Assembly: GCA_032821775.1 (NCBI GenBank)
Contig: JAVLRN010000063.1
Location: 1-20,081, forward strand
DNA length: 20,081 nucleotides
Direction of reading: 5' to 3'
Origin: Sanguinoderma infundibulare
Lineage: Eukaryota; Basidiomycota; Agaricomycetes; Polyporales; Polyporaceae
The position numbers and the translations under genes are program-made. Shown here piece by piece: positions 16,705 through 20,081 of the stretch (position 1 is the first letter of the stretch; each line of letters opens with the position of its first letter). The notes under the pieces are model-generated. The model was not told where the DNA came from, did not search any database, and worked only from the letters and a program-made list of their open reading frames with translations.

Positions 16705-16877
16705 TTAGTTTCCACCCCAGTAATATACTGCAATAAATAAAAATAACCATACCACATCTACAAAGTGCCAGTATAAGATACTTGCTTCATATCCAATATG
16801 GTGACTATTTGTTAAATGATAATTGATTATTCTAAAGAAACCTACTGCAATAAATATTGTTCCTATAATAACATGTA
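16705..16877 (-). CDS. cox3: cox3 exon 2
   Basis: It begins TA CAT GTT (completing Leu, then HVIIGT) and ends YYWGGN with TAA. The upstream ATG at 16899 is intronic. Confidence 0.94.
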
Positions 16878-19065
16878 CAAATTTGTTATCATAATACATT
16901 TAATATTATTTCAACAACTTACGCTGTTGTTCAGACTATTTCATCAATAGATTAATCTATTGGAGGGGATCCGTGGAAAGATTATTGTTTACATAAATAC
17001 TCACTTTCTAGTCGTTGAACCTTCAAATATTAATCTTTATTTGCACAATTCTATTTCTTTTTTTAATAAAACAAAATATGATTATTCTTAAAAACAAAGA
17101 AAAGTATATAAAAATATATAGAATAATTATGTTTAATATAAGCTTGGCTGCAAATTGTCCTCCCGCTAAGATGAGGGTTTCTATGCAATTAACCCTCTTT
17201 TCTGTCAAAATAAATAATACTGTTAAATTTAAATCTATAATTTTTGTAAATTTGACCGTTAAGTAAATATTTTTTTATAATAGATCTATCTATCTGTAAT
17301 ATTCTACTACATTCACTAATGCTTGAAAAAACGAATTCATTATTTAAAAGATCAAGAGCTGTTATTTTTATTTTATCAGATACTAATTTTAAAGTATTTC
17401 TATAAAATCTTAAGCCACCATTTTTAATGATATATGGTGAAGGAATATTAAATAGTATTTGATACTTTTTATTAAAATCTTGGACTTCTTTAGATGGCAA
17501 TGATGTTTTAAAAGTTGATAATCTAAAATTATTCCAATTACTTGTTATTTCTCTAGCTAAAGATTCACCTTCCGGTATGGTATGATAACCATTATAATAA
17601 ATATTAACTAAAATACAAAAATCATTAAAATCTTTTAATTTCTTACTATTTAATAATTTAGTACTAGTAAAAAGCGGAACAATGACATTTTTAAAAAATG
17701 GATGTTGTTAAATTCTAATGTTACCATTTGGTTAGAATTATTTCTAGGACTATTTATATTTATATTACCAAATTGAAAATAGTCTACTATGGCCCTAAAT
17801 AATGGTAATTCTTTAACATGATTTTCAAATTTTAACACAGGTCTATTAAGATGTGCTGAAAATGAGGCATCACCATCAACGAAACCACCTAACCAATATT
17901 TATTTAAGTGTGATAGGGCTGGACTTGCCTCTAAATAGATGGAAGGATTTTTTAATTCATGATAAAACTTTATCATTTCATTTCTTCCACTATCGGTAAG
18001 ATGACCTTTGTTTTTAATTAAATTAACTGCTTTTTCAAAGATTAAAAACTGAAAATATTTAGAACTCTTTAATGGAACTAAATTAAAAACTGGGACAATA
18101 ATATTTATTAATGAAGCTTGATCATTGACAAAAAAATTACATCTGTTTTTCGAAATAGATATTTTTCCGCATCCTAGTTTTTTTTGTATAAACTTTAAAA
18201 CATCTAAATCGTCTAGATGAAGACCTATTTGAAAAGTAAGTATTAAACTATTGTATTTATTGTCTTGACTTGTGTAGTTTCTCAAACTAATATTAAAATT
18301 ACCTTCAGCATCTACAAAACCTGGAAGCCATTCTAAAAATGATGTATCTATTTTTTTAATATCGGAGTGAACTTTTCTAATATATACGGAATTTTTATTA
18401 TTTATTTTGGTAGGGGCTAATTTTATTAACCCATGTAAACCTGTTGAAGCATAGAATGTTGTACCAAAAACTGAATCAGTAATAGTAAATGTAGCATTAA
18501 AATATTCAACATATTGTAAAGCAGTAAAAACAATAGCTAAGATAATAGTTAATAAACCACCTATTATTGCTCTTTTTCTATCTCCTTTAATTAATGCATG
18601 GTGTCCGTATGTTATAGTTGATCCACTACTTAACAATAAGAAAGTATTTAATAATGGTATTCCAAATGCTGATAATGCTTCTATTCCTTGTGGTGGCCAA
18701 ACCCCTCCAATTTCTACACTTGGACTTAAACTAGAATGGAAAAATGCCCAGAATACAGATAAGAATGCAAATACTTCACTAACAATAAATAAGATTACTC
18801 CTATTGTTAATCCTTTTTGTACTTGAGTAGTGTGACAACCTAAATAAGTTGCTTCTAAAATTATATCTCTAAACCATAATAACATACCTAAACCTGTTGA
18901 AGCTAAACCTAACATAAATGTAAAATCACCATAACCATGCATTGATAATACTGCTCCTATTGTTAAATTTAATAATGAAAAACTAACTAAAATAGGCCAT
19001 GGAGATATAGTCACTAAATGGAATGGAAAACTTTGAAATAAATTACGATTTATGTTTAATAACAT
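16705..19065 (-). CDS. cox3: cytochrome c oxidase subunit 3, two exons with one group I intron
   Basis: This is the core membrane subunit of complex IV with seven helices. The exons are 18429-19065 (637 nt) and 16705-16877 (173 nt). Joined they give 269 residues, the usual length. I chose the ATG at 19065 ([18 protein letters not shown]). An in-frame ATG upstream at 19131 would add a 22-residue Lys/Asn-rich leader not expected in Cox3. The intron splits the codon in GLHG-LHVIIGT. Family motifs include [25 protein letters not shown] and the C-terminus [20 protein letters not shown]. There are no frameshifts in either exon. Confidence 0.96.
16878..18428 (-). mobile_element. group I intron in cox3 with LAGLIDADG ORF
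   Basis: This is the longest intron here (1551 nt). It follows T of the split Leu codon and ends in G. The core lies 3' of the ORF at about 16885-17030, with P7 elements CGACTA / TAGTCTGAACA. The last 60 nt resemble the tail of the rnl intron. Confidence 0.88.
17189..18428 (-). pseudogene. LAGLIDADG homing endonuclease of the cox3 intron with a NUMOD1-like C-terminal extension, one-base deletion
   Basis: The ORF is fused in frame to cox3 exon 1. Motifs are [15 protein letters not shown] (about 18320) and [15 protein letters not shown] (about 17880), LAGLIDADG_1 type. The T5 run at 17688-17692 is one base short, so the given frame stops at 17650. With one more base the frame continues through [20 protein letters not shown] and on to TAA 17189, about 413 residues. 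The last ~100 residues leave the usual endonuclease: [20 protein letters not shown] followed by [15 protein letters not shown] resembles a NUMOD1 helix-turn-helix, which is more familiar from GIY-YIG and HNH enzymes. Whether the deletion is real decides whether this enzyme is alive. Confidence 0.78.
18429..19065 (-). CDS. cox3: cox3 exon 1
   Basis: It has 212 codons plus one base, ending CAT GGG T after FYASTGLHG. The frame continues open into the intron ORF. Confidence 0.94.
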
Positions 19066-19634
19066 ATTTATTTGATTTTTTATTAAACTTTTGTTATATT
19101 TAATAAAATTTAATTTTTTTTCTGTTAGCATATTTATAATTTGTCAATAATGACTTCATAGTAATATCTATAAAGATATAATAATATAATGATAGTTTAT
19201 TATAATATTAATGTTTATATTAATAATAAAATATATGATTGCTTGATTTAATATTGATTTTTTTTTATCAATACTAGTTCTTTTAATTTTTATTTTATAA
19301 AGGTATTTTAAAAAATACTATTTTTAAATTTATCATTTTAAGCAAAAGGGAATGTGATATCTTTATCAAATAATCAATTAAATGATTGATTATTTTCAAA
19401 TTCAAATTTAAATTTAAGTTTGATTAAGATTAGACTTATTAATTTAATTTAATTTTATTTAAACAAATAGAATACAAATTATTGAATAGAATAGAAACAG
19501 TTAATTTCTTACAGAATATAACATATTCTATCTATATAATAAAGTAAGTTAAAAAAAAGTAAAATTTTTTATTTAATAACAAGTTGACTTGCTTATAGTT
19601 TTTAAAATTTTTTATTAAAAATAACAATTATTAA
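19066..19634. other. A+T-rich spacer between rnl and cox3
   Basis: It is the cox3 leader on the minus strand. It includes a perfect 11-bp inverted repeat (AAATAATCAAT, loop of 6, ATTGATTATTT) at 19368-19395. I see no tRNA or convincing ORF, apart from the optional upstream extension of cox3. Confidence 0.55.
19368..19395. repeat. 11-bp perfect inverted repeat in the cox3 leader
   Basis: The arms at 19368-19378 and 19385-19395 are exact complements around a 6-nt loop. This is a possible processing hairpin between rnl and cox3. Confidence 0.6.
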
Positions 19635-20081
19635 CATCCAGTCTACATAATAAATTAGTAATGCTAAACTAAATACTTTACAGCACTTACATTTGCATCC
19701 TATTTAGAAATGTTCTATTTCTTATTAATATTGATTAAAAATTAATCAATAAGATAGTATCTAGGGGATAGCTTCCTGCTTAATATTCATTCAGCGCTTA
19801 TCTATCATGTTTGTGGCTACCCAACTATGCTTAAATCTTTTTAAATTTAATAAAATAAATTTAATAAAAAAAAAAGAAAGAAACAATTGGTACACTAGAG
19901 AAACACAGCCTATTGATCCTTTCGTACTAGAAGGTCTGCCCCTTTTTACTATTTATCCCTCCAGAAGATAGGGACCATACTGACTCACGTCGTATTAACA
20001 ATTATGTTATCGTAATGCATTTTATTCATTACTTCAATAACTCACGTTATTGTTCAGACTATGTCATCATTCACTTTCTCC
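19635..20081 (-). rRNA. rnl: large-subunit ribosomal RNA, 3' part only, with the end of an intron
   Basis: The exon is about 19635-19998. Landmarks on the minus strand are ACGACGTGAGTCAGTATGGTCC (bacterial ~2590-2615), CTAGTACGAAAGGATC (the sarcin-ricin loop, ~2655), GATAAGCGCTGAATG (~2800) and a 3' end near GTAGACTGGATG. The 3' boundary is approximate. The gene continues beyond the window. Positions 19999-20081 are the last 83 nt of an intron. Confidence 0.92.
19999..20081 (-). mobile_element. group I intron in rnl (3' end only)
   Basis: On the minus strand, ATAGTCTGAACA (P7 side) is followed by a hairpin and ends in G directly before TTAATACGACG, near E. coli 23S position 2585. The rest lies outside the window. 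It is similar to the cox3 intron tail (16878-16955). Confidence 0.75.

Noticed and set aside
17015..17266. Small ORFs on both strands near the cox3 intron 3' end
   Set aside because: They overlap the ribozyme core and the end of the endonuclease ORF, and their translations look random.
19065..19131. cox3 starting at the upstream ATG (19131)
   Set aside because: It would add a Lys/Asn-rich leader. The ATG at 19065 gives the standard 269-residue protein.
1..20081. Nuclear copy of mitochondrial DNA as the explanation for all frameshifts
   Set aside because: All splice sites, tRNAs, rRNA landmarks and several exons are intact, and the changes sit in short base runs. Sequencing error explains this better, though only read data could exclude it.
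1..20081. CRISPR arrays, insertion sequences, bacterial-type operators
   Set aside because: None was seen. The repeats are short palindromes or intron families typical of mitochondrial DNA.

Overview
The window is part of a fungal mitochondrial genome. It is very A+T-rich, and every gene I can support reads on the minus strand, so transcription runs from high to low coordinates. UGA is read as Trp: two intron ORFs cross a TGA inside conserved motifs (positions 3794-3796 and just below 11155), which is genetic code 4. Presence of nad genes, dense group I introns and the protein sequences point to a filamentous fungus. Basidiomycota is my best guess, from memory of protein style only.

Gene order along the minus strand is: 3' end of rnl (with the tail of an rnl intron at the window edge), cox3 (1 intron), nad4L, nad5 (4 introns, overlapping nad4L by 1 nt), a decayed membrane-type ORF of about 218 codons that overlaps the end of nad5, rns (1 intron), tRNA-Val, tRNA-Leu, tRNA-Arg, cox2 (2 introns), a second probable tRNA-Arg, and a short unknown ORF at the left edge. 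cox2, cox3, nad4L and nad5 encode membrane subunits of cytochrome c oxidase and complex I. The rRNAs and tRNAs serve the mitoribosome that makes them.

About half of the 20 kb is group I intron. Splice sites for the protein genes were placed by protein continuity plus the rule that the 5' exon ends in T and the intron ends in G. All seven protein-gene introns fit. The introns fall into sequence families. cox2 intron 1 and nad5 intron 4 share a 97-nt core with one difference, although one carries a GIY-YIG ORF upstream of the core and the other a LAGLIDADG ORF downstream of it; nad5 intron 3 is a diverged relative. The rns intron and nad5 intron 2 are recent duplicates. The cox3 and rnl introns have similar 3' ends.

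Three homing endonucleases look intact (cox2 intron 1, nad5 intron 1, rns intron). The others are interrupted. Twelve one-base homopolymer or short-run indels break otherwise clear frames, five of them inside essential cox2 and nad5 exons. Those five are more likely base-calling errors than biology. In-frame TAA or TAG codons occur only in accessory ORFs and more likely reflect real decay. Intergenic stretches are A+T-rich and carry several perfect palindromes and hairpins.
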